Shown: piece after piece, positions 35,174 through 44,343 of the stretch
Numbering within the stretch: position 1 is the stretch's first letter
How the letters are laid out: the number at the start of each line of letters is the position of its first letter
Notes under the pieces: generated by a model
The model's database searches: none
Seen by the model: only the letters and a program-made list of their open reading frames with translations
Told to the model about the DNA's origin: nothing
Program-made: the position numbers and the translations under genes
Assembly (NCBI RefSeq): GCF_021390545.1
Contig: NZ_JAJUWR010000025.1
Coordinates: forward strand, 30,376 to 94,375
DNA length: 64,000 nucleotides
Reading direction: 5' to 3'
Source: Algoriphagus sp. AGSA1
GTDB taxonomy: Bacteria > Bacteroidota > Bacteroidia > Cytophagales > Cyclobacteriaceae

Positions 35174-36226
35174 ATGAAGTCTCTAAAAGCACAAGATCAC
35201 CCATTATCCAGTACCGAGGAGGAAATTAAACTTTTGGAGTCCGATATGTCCGGATTCAAGGGGGATAGATTTGTTGCTGAATTAAGCAAATCAAACCTTT
35301 TTCCTTTGAAGCCGACGCGCATTGAGATCTTGCAGATTAATTTAGGCAAAATGTGCAATCAGGTCTGCAAGCATTGCCATGTGGATGCCGGGCCTGACCG
35401 CAAGGAAATCATGACGAAGGAAACCATGCTGGAATGTCTTGAAGTGATCAAAAATCATGAGATCACAACGGTGGATTTGACAGGTGGGGCACCGGAGATG
35501 AACCCCGACTTTCGCTGGTTTGTAGAGTCTATACGAGCTGTTAATACAGAGGTAAATATCATAGTCCGCTGCAACCTTACCATCATTTTAGCGAATCCAA
35601 AATATCATGATCTACCCGAGTTTTATGAAAAACACAGGATAGAAATAGCATCATCTTTGCCTTATTTCACAGCTCTTAAAACGGATTCCCAACGGGGAGA
35701 TGGGGTTTTTGACAAATCCATCAAGGCATTGAAAATGCTGAATGAGCAAGGCTATGGGATAGAGGGAAGCGGTCTGGTTCTTAATCTGGTTTACAATCCT
35801 TCAGGTGCTTTTATGCCGGCGGCTCAAGGCGGCCTTGAGACAGAGTTTAAGAAAAAGCTATCAGAGAAGTTTGGGATTACATTCAATTCTCTGTTTACCA
35901 TCACTAACCTTCCAATTAGCCGATTCTTGGAATATCTTTTACGAACAGACAATTATGAATCCTACATGGAGAAACTTATCACTAGTTTCAATCCCGCAGC
36001 TGCTTCCGGAGTCATGTGCAGAAATACCATCTCCGTAGGCTGGGACGGATATCTGTATGATTGTGACTTCAACCAGATGCTGGAACTAAAAGTAGCCTCT
36101 GAGGATTCCCGGCACATTAGGGACTGGAACGAAAAGTCGTTGACTGATCGGGAAATTATTGTAAAAAACCACTGTTTTGGGTGTACGGCGGGAGCCGGGT
36201 CGAGCTGTGGCGGTGCCACTACCTGA
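35174..36226 (+). CDS. arsS: Arsenosugar biosynthesis radical SAM protein ArsS
   Basis: A 350-aa radical SAM enzyme. The iron-sulfur motif is C-N-Q-V-C-K-H-C (Cys61, Cys65, Cys68). The SAM-binding GG-type segment is VDLTGGAPEMNPDF. The C-terminal DUF3641 part ends in HCFGCTAGAGSSCGG, extra cysteines typical of ArsS. In some relatives one of these is selenocysteine; here it is an ordinary Cys codon and the gene ends at a normal TGA. In the family it attaches a 5'-deoxyadenosyl group to dimethylarsenite. ArsM, the methyltransferase that makes the substrate, is not in the window. Confidence 0.92.
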   Translation: MKSLKAQDHPLSSTEEEIKLLESDMSGFKGDRFVAELSKSNLFPLKPTRIEILQINLGKMCNQVCKHCHVDAGPDRKEIMTKETMLECLEVIKNHEITTVDLTGGAPEMNPDFRWFVESIRAVNTEVNIIVRCNLTIILANPKYHDLPEFYEKHRIEIASSLPYFTALKTDSQRGDGVFDKSIKALKMLNEQGYGIEGSGLVLNLVYNPSGAFMPAAQGGLETEFKKKLSEKFGITFNSLFTITNLPISRFLEYLLRTDNYESYMEKLITSFNPAAASGVMCRNTISVGWDGYLYDCDFNQMLELKVASEDSRHIRDWNEKSLTDREIIVKNHCFGCTAGAGSSCGGATT

Positions 36227-36227
36227 T

Positions 36228-36827
36228 ATGAAGGATGCTGTTCTTATTTTTCAGAAAAACACCCAGTTGGGCAAAGTCAAAACCAGGCTGGCAGCAGCCA
36301 TAGGTGATCAGGCTGCATTGCATGCCTATGAATTATTGGTTAAGTACACCCATCGTGTAGCTTCCCGATTAAAAGCACAGAAAATCTTGTGGTTTTCAGA
36401 TTACATGGAAGAAGATTTATCGAGTTATCCTAAAAATTACAGATTTGAACTTCAGTCAGGATCAGGTCTGGGAGAGAAAATGAGCAATGCCTTTCAGAAA
36501 TTATTCACGGAAAATTTTGATCGACTGCTAATAATAGGAACGGATTGTGCAGAACTAACTCCCGAGCTCTTGGATACCGCATTTAAGGAACTGGAAGAAA
36601 ATGATGTGGTCATTGGGCCTGCGCTAGACGGAGGATACTACCTGTTGGGTATGCGAAAGTTCATCCCTGGGATATTCCAGGGAATTCCATGGAGTACAGA
36701 CCAGGTTGCCGCTTTGACAAAAGATTACCTGTCTCGTAATGGATATTCTTACTCCCAGCTTAAACCGCTTTCTGACGTAGATGTAATTGAGGATTGGAAC
36801 CAAGTGAAAGGCAAGCTTAAATCTTAA
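36228..36827 (+). CDS. TIGR04282 glycosyltransferase (DUF2064), arsenosugar type
   Basis: A 199-aa nucleotide-sugar-type transferase. Start at 36228 (MKDAVLIFQKN), one base after the arsS stop; a longer open frame upstream lies inside arsS. The pattern QLGKVKTRLAAAIGDQAA, the metal/nucleotide motif IIGTDCAELTPELLDTAF and IGPALDGGYYLLGM define TIGR04282 proteins, usually beside ArsS and a TIGR04283 partner. The presumed role is a later step of arsenosugar assembly. Confidence 0.9.
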   Translation: MKDAVLIFQKNTQLGKVKTRLAAAIGDQAALHAYELLVKYTHRVASRLKAQKILWFSDYMEEDLSSYPKNYRFELQSGSGLGEKMSNAFQKLFTENFDRLLIIGTDCAELTPELLDTAFKELEENDVVIGPALDGGYYLLGMRKFIPGIFQGIPWSTDQVAALTKDYLSRNGYSYSQLKPLSDVDVIEDWNQVKGKLKS

Positions 36828-36935
36828 TGTTTGCTTCGATTCTGGGGAAATTATAGGAAAGTCCTCATCTTACTTTAGTATCCCGTGGTTCAGGTCAACC
36901 TAAATATCTTATTCATAACTATTAGATTTCAATAT

Positions 36936-37559
36936 ATGACAGTAAAAAAATATAAGTCAGCCAGTTTTGTATTAATCCAGTTTTTCCTATTTATAGGCAT
37001 TTTCTGGAATAGCTACGGACAAACGCAGACAAATAAGTACGATATCGTGCTGGCGGGATTTACTATAGGCAGTATGCAGGCAGACAAAACCACTACTGCA
37101 AAGGGGGTCGATTATCAGATCCACAGTAAGGTTGAATTCTGGTTTTTTGGAAAAATACATGTAGAATTTCTACAGAAAGCACATTATGAAAATGGACAGC
37201 TCATGCGGGCCACCACAAATTCAGATTCCAACAGAGGGGATTTTTTGACCACGGTCACATGGAACAAGGATCACTATGATGTAGATGCCAATTCCTATAA
37301 ATTTCATAATGAAGAACCCATTAATCAGATAATCAAAGCAAGTACTGCCATGTTGTATTTCCATGAGCCTAAAGATGGCGATGTACTGATTTCAGAAAAC
37401 TTTGGCATGCTGACTAAAGTAAGGGAAATAGAAAAAGGTGTTTATGAAATTGATGTGAACGGAAACATGAACCGGTTTCATTATGAGGGAGGGGTTTTGC
37501 AAAAAGTGATTTTGGAGAACAACATAAAGAATTATTCAATTAAACTTAAAGTTGACTGA
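36936..37559 (+). CDS. DUF6134-like exported protein inside the arsenosugar cluster
   Basis: About 207 aa from the start at 36936 (MTVKKYKSASF), the best start for a signal peptide (VLIQFFLFIGIFWNSYGQ). The mature part (NKYDIVLAGFTIGSMQADKT, then VEFWFFGKIHVEF and a row of beta strands) matches the DUF6134 type. It stands between the two glycosyltransferases, and its stop overlaps the start of the second by 8 nt, so it is coupled to it. A role in arsenosugar or arsenolipid handling at the cell envelope is inferred from place only. Confidence 0.65.
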   Translation: MTVKKYKSASFVLIQFFLFIGIFWNSYGQTQTNKYDIVLAGFTIGSMQADKTTTAKGVDYQIHSKVEFWFFGKIHVEFLQKAHYENGQLMRATTNSDSNRGDFLTTVTWNKDHYDVDANSYKFHNEEPINQIIKASTAMLYFHEPKDGDVLISENFGMLTKVREIEKGVYEIDVNGNMNRFHYEGGVLQKVILENNIKNYSIKLKVD

Positions 37560-38259
37560 TATACTCCCAATTTCTGCAATAATCCCATGCATTGATGAGG
37601 AGGAAAACCTGATGGAACTACTCCCATACCTACAACAGCATGCTGATGGAATGGTCATGGAAATTATTGTGGTAGATGCAGGTTCCCAAGATGATACCAT
37701 AGCAATTGCCAACTCGTATGGAGCCATTACCGTCAATTCTCCAGTCAGAAATAGAGCTTTTCAAATGAACTTGGGAGCACAGCAGGCAAAAGCGGATATT
37801 CTTTACTTTGTACATGCAGATACCAGACCACCTATGGACTATGCCAAAGTGATCCTGTCCAATGTCTCTCAGGGCAAACACCCTGGTTGTTTTCAATATA
37901 AATTCCAATCCTCTAAAAGAATCCTGAAAATCAATTCCTGGTTTACCCGGTTCAATGGATTGTTCTCTGGAGGTGGAGACCAAAGCCTTTATATTTCAAA
38001 ATTATTGTTTGAGTCTTTGGGGGGATTTGATGCTTCTTTTTGTATCATGGAAGATTTTGAACTGGTAAAGAGGATACGCCAAAAAACTGATTTTCATGTT
38101 CTTCCCTACAAAATGAGTGTTTCAGCACGTAAATACACTGAAAATAGCTGGTTGAAGGTACAGCTGGCCAATCTCATGGCTTTTTCTCTTTTTTTGTTAA
38201 AAGTTAAGCCAGCTTCGATCAAAAGTTTATATTTAAATCTTTTAAACCAAAAGAAGTAA
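37552..38259 (+). CDS. TIGR04283 glycosyltransferase, arsenosugar type
   Basis: A 235-aa GT2-type transferase. The start is a TTG at 37552, overlapping the DUF6134 stop, since no ATG or GTG lies before the conserved SAIIPCIDEEENL motif. Then follow EIIVVDAGSQDDT, the D-x-D-like VHADTRPP and GGGDQSLYISK. The end (FLLKVKPASIKSLYLNLL) suggests a membrane-near helix. It pairs with the TIGR04282 enzyme in arsenosugar clusters. Overlap and TTG start imply translational coupling. Confidence 0.88.
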   Translation: MTDILPISAIIPCIDEEENLMELLPYLQQHADGMVMEIIVVDAGSQDDTIAIANSYGAITVNSPVRNRAFQMNLGAQQAKADILYFVHADTRPPMDYAKVILSNVSQGKHPGCFQYKFQSSKRILKINSWFTRFNGLFSGGGDQSLYISKLLFESLGGFDASFCIMEDFELVKRIRQKTDFHVLPYKMSVSARKYTENSWLKVQLANLMAFSLFLLKVKPASIKSLYLNLLNQKK

Positions 38260-38277
38260 AAGCATAACGGTAGTTGA

Positions 38278-39339
38278 ATGAATCAAGCGACAATTAATGG
38301 CATCCAGCAGGTAGGTATAGGGGTCAAAGATGCGAACCAGGCATGGGCGTGGTACAGAAAAGCATTTAAAATGGATGTTCCGATCTTTCAGGACAGTGCT
38401 GAGGCAAAATTGATGACTCGCTACACCTCAGGAAAGGTGGAAAGCAGACATGCTATCCTTGCCTTGAATATGCAAGGCGGTGGCGGATTTGAAATATGGC
38501 AATATACTTCTAAAGAGCCGTTGGCATCCGCTCTGGAACTCACCTGGAAAGATCTGGGGATTTTGGCAGTGAAGATGCGCTGCCATGACATCCAGAAAAC
38601 CTACACTCACCTAGAGAAGATAGGAGCTACGATGCTGGGCAAGCCGACAAAAAATCCCTTGGGGGTTTGGCATTTTTATGTGAAAGACCCTTATGGAAAT
38701 ACCTTCGAGTTGATAGAAAACAGTTCATGGTTCAGTAAAAACAAGGATCTGACAGGAGGCGTGTTGGGGGTGGTGATCGGAGTATCATCTGTTGATAAGG
38801 CTTTGCCTGTCTATCAAAACCACCTGATGCAATCGGACATCTTGTGTGATAAAACAGGTGTGTGGGAGGATTTTTCACAGATAGGTGAAGGCAATTCCGA
38901 ATACAGAAGAGTTATCCTGCAGGGATCCTCTACCATGACAGGTGCATTTGGTAGATTGTTCTGCCAGACACAAATTGAACTGATTGAAACTGATCAACAG
39001 CCAAGAAATAAAATATTTGAAGACAGGAACTGGGGAGATTTAGGTTTTATCCATGTTTGCTTTGATGTCAACGGAATGGGTGACATTAAAGAAAAACTCG
39101 CAAAAGATGGTATAGAGCTTACTGTTGATAGTCAGAATGAATTTGATATGGGAAAGGCCGCAGGGCGCTTTTCATATCTGGAAGACCCCGATGGGACTTT
39201 AATAGAAATGGTGGAGACGTTTAAAGTGCCTATCATGGAGAAATTTGGCTGGTACCTCAACCTAGGTGAAAGAAAAAAGAAAGGAAACCTTCCAAACTTC
39301 GTGGTAAAGCTCCTCTCTCTCAATCGGGTAAAAGCATAA
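38278..39339 (+). CDS. VOC superfamily protein with two glyoxalase-like domains
   Basis: A 353-aa cytoplasmic protein, 18 bp after the glycosyltransferase and in the same direction. Two VOC modules: residues 10-150 (QQVGIGVKDANQAWAWYRKAF…NTFELIEN) and 160-320 (GVVIGVSSVDKALPVY…FSYLEDPDGTLIEMVET). His and Glu residues at the usual metal positions are present. It lacks the vicinal cysteine pair that ArsI C-As lyases need, so it is not that enzyme by sequence. Link to arsenic metabolism is only by position. It ends exactly where the convergent GAPDH gene ends. Confidence 0.8.
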   Translation: MNQATINGIQQVGIGVKDANQAWAWYRKAFKMDVPIFQDSAEAKLMTRYTSGKVESRHAILALNMQGGGGFEIWQYTSKEPLASALELTWKDLGILAVKMRCHDIQKTYTHLEKIGATMLGKPTKNPLGVWHFYVKDPYGNTFELIENSSWFSKNKDLTGGVLGVVIGVSSVDKALPVYQNHLMQSDILCDKTGVWEDFSQIGEGNSEYRRVILQGSSTMTGAFGRLFCQTQIELIETDQQPRNKIFEDRNWGDLGFIHVCFDVNGMGDIKEKLAKDGIELTVDSQNEFDMGKAAGRFSYLEDPDGTLIEMVETFKVPIMEKFGWYLNLGERKKKGNLPNFVVKLLSLNRVKA

Positions 39340-40359
39340 TCACTCCTTATATTTCCCAGTTATCAGGCGGGCTAGGTCCACCAATCGGTTGGCATAGCCC
39401 GCTTCGTTATCATACCAGCCCACAAGTTTGACCAAAGTGCCTTTAGAAGAGGTGAGGGCAGAATCTATGATGCAGGAGTGCGGATTCCCTATGATATCAA
39501 TAGAGACAATCGGAGAGTCCTCTACTTCAAGTAATCCTTTTAAATAGCCCCCAGCAGCATTTCTAAATGCTTGATTAATCTGTTTTGCCGTGGCTTCAGT
39601 CTTAATCTCTACGATCACATCAGTCAAGGAGCCATCAGGTACCGGCACCCGCATAGCTGAAGCTTCTATCTTTCCTGCTAATTCAGGTAAAATCTCATCC
39701 AAAGCCTTACCGGCATTTGTAGTAGTCGGAATAATGGAATAAGCTGCAGCCCTGGCACGTCGCAGATCCCGATGGGGGGCATCATGAAGGTTCTGATCAT
39801 TCGTATAGGAATGGACAGTCGATGCATACCCCTTTACCACCCCAAAACTATCATCCAACACTTTCACCATAGGCGCAAGACAGTTTGTGGTACAGGAAGC
39901 ATTGGAAACTATACGCTCTTCTCCGGTCAAAATAAAATCATTCACACCCAATACCACCATTTTGATAGTTGGATCCATGGAAGGGGCAGAGATAATTACC
40001 TGCCTAGCACCGGCCTTAAGGTGTTTTTCCGCTCCCGTGCGTTCGGTAAATCTACCTGTGCATTCTATGACCAAGTCGATATCAAGGCTTTTCCAAGGAA
40101 GCTGTGTAGGGTCAGCCTGACTAAAAAGCTGGATTTGCTCATCGTTTACTTTTAGAAGGTTTTCGCGGAGTTCAATTTTAGTCTCAGATTTCCCATGAAT
40201 AGAATCGTATTTTAACAAATGCGCAATAGCAGAATTATCGGCCAAGTCATTTATGGCCACCAAATTAAATTCTTTTTTTTCCAGAATTAATTTGGCCGTG
40301 TAGCGGCCTATTCGTCCAAAACCATTGATGGCAATTCTGATCGGTTTGTTTGGTATCAT
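39340..40359 (-). CDS. gap: Type I glyceraldehyde-3-phosphate dehydrogenase
   Basis: Glycolytic enzyme, 339 aa. NAD-binding start AINGFGRIGR, the catalytic cysteine in SNASCTTNCLAP with its histidine in STVHSYTNDQ, and the C-terminal WYDNEAGYANR are all present. It abuts the VOC gene tail to tail with no spacer. GAPDH homologues next to arsJ make 1-arseno-3-phosphoglycerate, but no arsJ is seen here, so a plain metabolic role is as likely. Confidence 0.95.
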   Translation of the reverse strand: MIPNKPIRIAINGFGRIGRYTAKLILEKKEFNLVAINDLADNSAIAHLLKYDSIHGKSETKIELRENLLKVNDEQIQLFSQADPTQLPWKSLDIDLVIECTGRFTERTGAEKHLKAGARQVIISAPSMDPTIKMVVLGVNDFILTGEERIVSNASCTTNCLAPMVKVLDDSFGVVKGYASTVHSYTNDQNLHDAPHRDLRRARAAAYSIIPTTTNAGKALDEILPELAGKIEASAMRVPVPDGSLTDVIVEIKTEATAKQINQAFRNAAGGYLKGLLEVEDSPIVSIDIIGNPHSCIIDSALTSSKGTLVKLVGWYDNEAGYANRLVDLARLITGKYKE

Positions 40360-40478
40360 CGGTAGGTGAGTAATTGGAAATCAAAAATAGGAAAATCAAA
40401 AGCAATCGCCCGAAAGAAAATTTTATTCCTTTGGGATCAGCTTTTTAGCAAAAATCCATAGAAATTCTTGGGGCCAAA

Positions 40479-40509
40479 TTGGTTTTAAAAACTTAAGCCG
40501 CTATATTTG
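40479..40509 (+). promoter_or_regulatory. Consensus Bacteroidota promoter for the tRNA-Glu genes
   Basis: TTG (40479-40481), 20 bp, then TATATTTG (40502-40509): an exact fit to TTG-N19-21-TAnnTTTG. It lies 39 bp before the first tRNA. Confidence 0.8.
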
Positions 40510-40517
40510 CACAACCA

Positions 40518-40540
40518 TTTGGAAAAGCACGTTTTCCAAA
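40518..40540 (+). other. Hairpin in the tRNA leader
   Basis: TTTGGAAAA-GCACG-TTTTCCAAA, 8 bp before the first tRNA and just after the expected transcription start. Possibly a processing signal; function inferred. Confidence 0.5.
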
Positions 40541-40548
40541 GCAAAAAT

Positions 40549-40620
40549 GGTCGGTTCGTCTAGGGGTTAGGACGTATCCCTTTCACGGATAAAACACGGG
40601 TTCGATTCCCGTACCGACTA
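40549..40620 (+). tRNA. tRNA-Glu (TTC), copy 1
   Basis: 72 nt with all arms: acceptor GGTCGGT/ACCGACT, anticodon stem TATCC/GGATA around CTTTCAC (anticodon TTC at 40582-40584), T-arm GGGTTCGATTCCC. The CCA is not encoded. Confidence 0.95.
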
Positions 40621-40667
40621 CATTGTCACCTGGTTTACAGGAAGTTGTGATATTTTTGGTTTATTTT

Positions 40668-40739
40668 GGTCGGTTCGTCTAGGGGTTAGGACGTATCCCT
40701 TTCACGGATAAAACACGGGTTCGATTCCCGTACCGACTA
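40668..40739 (+). tRNA. tRNA-Glu (TTC), copy 2
   Basis: Identical to the first copy over all 72 nt and 47 bp downstream, so the two are likely one transcript under the promoter at 40479. Confidence 0.95.
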
Positions 40740-40814
40740 CCAAGATAAAAGCGCGAATTTACCGCTAAGTCTTAAAATATTTTTGTTTTATGGTTGTTAG
40801 TGGTTAAAGTGAAC

Positions 40815-40842
40815 AAAAGCCCGATCTGTGATCGGGTTTTTT
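40815..40842 (+). terminator. Terminator after the tRNA pair
   Basis: CCCGATC-TGT-GATCGGG flanked by an A-run and followed by TTTTTTG; about 80 bp past the second tRNA. Confidence 0.85.
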
Positions 40843-40923
40843 GTTTTTATATCCTTTTTGACAAATGGCTAAAATGCCATTTTTTATTTTGTTAATTTTA
40901 AGATTGGAATAATAAAATCACCT

Positions 40924-43900
40924 ATGCCTCAACCCAAAATCAAACAACACTACGCCAAAATAATATTGGCCTCTGCTATCCCACTTTTAATTTCCTGTAG
41001 TAAAAACGATCCAGTAGATCTTCGTGAACGCACCTTGACCAAGGAAGAAATAGCCCCCATGGTGCAATCAGCCGAGGGAAGTGTGAATCCTATTCTGAGT
41101 CCGGGACTTAAACTTTCATTATGGGCGGTGGATTCGCTTGTATATGACCCGATTTCCATTCAGGTGACTGATGATGGTAGTTTATACTACACCCGGACCA
41201 ACCGCCAGAAAAACTCTGAATTCGATATTAGAGGCCACCAAGACTGGGAGATTGAGTCTATCAGCCTGCAGACCATTGAAGAAAAAAGAGCTTTTCTCCA
41301 GAAAACCCTTTCCCCTGAGATGTCTGACAAAAACACCTGGTTGGCAGATGTGAACGGTGATGGCTCTCATGATTGGAGGGATATGACAGTGGAGCGTGAG
41401 GAAATTTATCGGCTGGAAGACAGAGATGGGGATGGACTTGCAGACTATTCCCAGATCATGGTCCAGGATTTCAATGATGTGACTACCGACGTGGCCGGGG
41501 CCTTATTGAAGTTAGAAGACAACCTGTTCGTAGGTGTAGGGCCGGATTTATGGAGACTTACAGATAAGAACGGAGATGGGATCATGGATGAAAAAGAGTC
41601 CATTTCACATGGCTACGGTATTCATATTGGATTTGGTGGACATGGCATGTCTGGCCTGAAGCAAGGGCCTGATGGCAGGATCTATTGGGGCATAGGAGAC
41701 ATTGGTTTCAATGGCGTGGGGCCGGACGGCACAAAATGGAAGTACCCAAACAGGGGAGTGGTCGTTCGCGCAAATCCAGATGGGAGTGATTTTGAGGTTT
41801 TTGCCATGGGAGTGAGAAATACCCATGAGTTTACCTTTGATGCTTACAACAACCTGATCTCAGTTGATAATGACGGGGATCATGGAGGAGAAAGTGAAAG
41901 ACTTGTCTATCTGGTAAATGGATCGGACACAGGATGGAGAACCAACTGGCAGTTTGGCAAATACCGCGATCCGGACAACAATACCTACAAAGTGTGGATG
42001 GACGAAAAACTATATATCCCAAGACACGAAGGACAGGCTGCGTATATCACCCCACCGATTCAGAATTACATCAATGGCCCGACTGGAATGGTTTATAATC
42101 CAGGTACCGCCTTAGCTGAAAAATGGAAAAACACCTTTTTCGTGGCATCTTTTGTAGGTAACCCTACCAGGTCTGGAATCCATGCCTTCAAGTTAGAGCC
42201 AGACGGGGCTTCTTTCAAAATGAGCCAGACAGAAAATATTATGTCCGGAGTATTGGCTACTGGACTTGACTTTGGTCCAGATGGCTCACTCTACTTCGCT
42301 GACTGGATAGATGGCTGGGGTACCAAAAACTATGGAAGGGTATGGAAAATTGCTGATGAAGGAGGAGCAGACTGGGAAGCGCGTAAGATAACGGAGCAGG
42401 TGATAAAAACCGATTTCAAGACACTTACCGATGAAGCTTTAGGCGGCTATCTGGGCGATGAGGATATGCGGATCAGAAGAAAAGCCCAGTTTGAATTAGC
42501 TAAAAGAGGAAACGATGGTGCCAAAATCTTTCAGAATGCCATCGACCAGCGCGCTAATCAATTTGCGAGAATACATGCCATAGTGGGCATCAGCCAACTG
42601 GCCAGAATGGAGAAAATGGACTATGCGGATGCCTTGTTTCCATTACTGAAAGACCAGGATCCTGAAATCAGGGCACAAGCTGCAAAATGGCTGGGGGACA
42701 TTAAATACGCAAAAGCAGGCAATGAACTTTTGCCTTTACTCTCAGATACTGAAATCCGTGTAAGATTCTTTGCCTCGGAAGCATTGGGCAGAATAGCGTT
42801 TGAGCCTGCAGTCGGTGGATTGATAAAGGTGCTGGAGGAAAATGATGACAAAGACGCGTTTCTCCGTCATGCGGCTAGTTTGGCTTTGGCAAGGATCAAT
42901 AAGAAAGAGCCTATCCTTGCACTTTCCACTCATTCTTCCGATGCTGTACGTATGGGAGCGGTTTTGGCACTACGTAGAATGGCTGAACCAGGAATCACGG
43001 CATTTTTGGCTGATAAAAATGAATACATCGTGACAGAGGCAGCCAGGGCAATCAACGATGATTTCTCCATAGAGGCCGCTCTTCCTGCATTGGGAGATCT
43101 GTTAGTGACCACTGACTTTGAAAATGAGCCATTGATAAGACGGGCGATCAACGCCAACCTACGGGTGGGAACCCAGAAGGCTATGGACAACCTGTTGGCT
43201 TATATAGCCAAGCCGGGCGTGAACCCTGTTTTGAAATCGGAAGCCATTGCCACACTGGGTACCTGGGCAAAACCTTCTGTACTGGACCGTGTAGATGGTA
43301 GAAACAGGGGAGCAATAGAGCGGGAGCTTGCACCTGTTCAGTCATCCGCAAAGGAGGCATTGATTGGGGCGCTGAGTGACAAAAATGAAGCTGTTCGTGA
43401 GGCAGGCGTAAAAGCAATTGGAAAACTGAAGATTGCCGACGCGGAGCCGAAACTGGTGGCTTTATTGAAAAATGACCAATCGGAGAATGTACGGGTAGCA
43501 GCGATTTTGACCCTTTCAGTGACAAATCCAAATTCCATCTCTGATCCTATCGCCATAGCAATGAAAGACAATTCCAGAGCTGTACGTGTGGTTGGTTTGG
43601 ATCTTTTGACCAAAACTGATATTTCTCAGGAACTGATGGTGAGCTTGCTTCAGGATGTAATCCAAAACAGAACCACGGCAGAAAAACAAGCTGCTTTATT
43701 GAGCTTGGGAGGTTTGGACAATTCCGCCGAACTACCATTATGGAACACGCTGCTTGAGGATCTGGCCAACAACAAACTCCCGAATCAGGTGTTGATAGAG
43801 TTGGAAGAAGCTATAGCAGAGACTGGATCGGATGAACTGAGAACCAAATATGACCAAATCCAGCAAAAGAGAACCCAAGGTGACTTATTGGCGCTATACA

Positions 43901-44343
43901 GTGGTGCGCTGGAAGGAGGAAGCGTACGGGCAGGGAGAACTATTTTCTTCCAAAACCAAACGGCCCAGTGTATCCGCTGTCATGGGTATGATGATATGGG
44001 AGGTGTGGCCGGGCCTCACCTGAATGGCATCGCCAATAGAATATCCAAGACTGAGATGCTGGAGGCACTGATAGATCCAAGCAAACGCCTCGCACCTGGC
44101 TTTGGTTTTGTACAATTGGAACTCAAGGATGGCACCTCAATAAACGGCACCTTGATGGAAGAAAGGGAAAATGGACTGGTGATGAAAGTAGGGGCAAAAC
44201 CTGATACGCTGATCTTGAACAGCAGTATCGCCGAGCGCAAAGACTCCCCATCCAGTATGCCGGATATGAAGGCACTCCTTAGCAAAAGAGAGATCAGGGA
44301 TCTGATCAGTTTCCTAAGTACTATGACGAAAGAATGGGAATGA
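40924..44343 (+). CDS. Beta-propeller / HEAT-repeat / cytochrome c lipoprotein
   Basis: A 1139-aa lipoprotein (lipobox PLLISC). Residues about 60-490 form a propeller of the TIGR02604 membrane-bound dehydrogenase type, with Ca-binding D-x-D-G-D repeats (DVNGDGSHD, EDRDGDGLAD, DKNGDGIMDE). Residues about 500-960 are HEAT repeats (DALFPLLKDQDPEIRAQAAKWLGDI and similar). The C-terminus is a cytochrome c / TIGR02603 domain with heme motif C-I-R-C-H (Cys1016, Cys1019, His1020) and LIDPSKRLAPGFGF. Such proteins oxidise sugars or related substrates and are common in Planctomycetes and Bacteroidota. The stop overlaps the PIG-L start, forming a two-gene operon. Confidence 0.88.
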   Translation: MPQPKIKQHYAKIILASAIPLLISCSKNDPVDLRERTLTKEEIAPMVQSAEGSVNPILSPGLKLSLWAVDSLVYDPISIQVTDDGSLYYTRTNRQKNSEFDIRGHQDWEIESISLQTIEEKRAFLQKTLSPEMSDKNTWLADVNGDGSHDWRDMTVEREEIYRLEDRDGDGLADYSQIMVQDFNDVTTDVAGALLKLEDNLFVGVGPDLWRLTDKNGDGIMDEKESISHGYGIHIGFGGHGMSGLKQGPDGRIYWGIGDIGFNGVGPDGTKWKYPNRGVVVRANPDGSDFEVFAMGVRNTHEFTFDAYNNLISVDNDGDHGGESERLVYLVNGSDTGWRTNWQFGKYRDPDNNTYKVWMDEKLYIPRHEGQAAYITPPIQNYINGPTGMVYNPGTALAEKWKNTFFVASFVGNPTRSGIHAFKLEPDGASFKMSQTENIMSGVLATGLDFGPDGSLYFADWIDGWGTKNYGRVWKIADEGGADWEARKITEQVIKTDFKTLTDEALGGYLGDEDMRIRRKAQFELAKRGNDGAKIFQNAIDQRANQFARIHAIVGISQLARMEKMDYADALFPLLKDQDPEIRAQAAKWLGDIKYAKAGNELLPLLSDTEIRVRFFASEALGRIAFEPAVGGLIKVLEENDDKDAFLRHAASLALARINKKEPILALSTHSSDAVRMGAVLALRRMAEPGITAFLADKNEYIVTEAARAINDDFSIEAALPALGDLLVTTDFENEPLIRRAINANLRVGTQKAMDNLLAYIAKPGVNPVLKSEAIATLGTWAKPSVLDRVDGRNRGAIERELAPVQSSAKEALIGALSDKNEAVREAGVKAIGKLKIADAEPKLVALLKNDQSENVRVAAILTLSVTNPNSISDPIAIAMKDNSRAVRVVGLDLLTKTDISQELMVSLLQDVIQNRTTAEKQAALLSLGGLDNSAELPLWNTLLEDLANNKLPNQVLIELEEAIAETGSDELRTKYDQIQQKRTQGDLLALYSGALEGGSVRAGRTIFFQNQTAQCIRCHGYDDMGGVAGPHLNGIANRISKTEMLEALIDPSKRLAPGFGFVQLELKDGTSINGTLMEERENGLVMKVGAKPDTLILNSSIAERKDSPSSMPDMKALLSKREIRDLISFLSTMTKEWE

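Noticed and set aside
36171..36226. ArsS as a selenoprotein reading through TGA
   Set aside because: The position that can be selenocysteine is an ordinary Cys codon, and the sequence after TGA does not continue the family.
38278..39339. VOC protein as ArsI C-As lyase
   Set aside because: No vicinal cysteine pair is present and the protein has two VOC modules.
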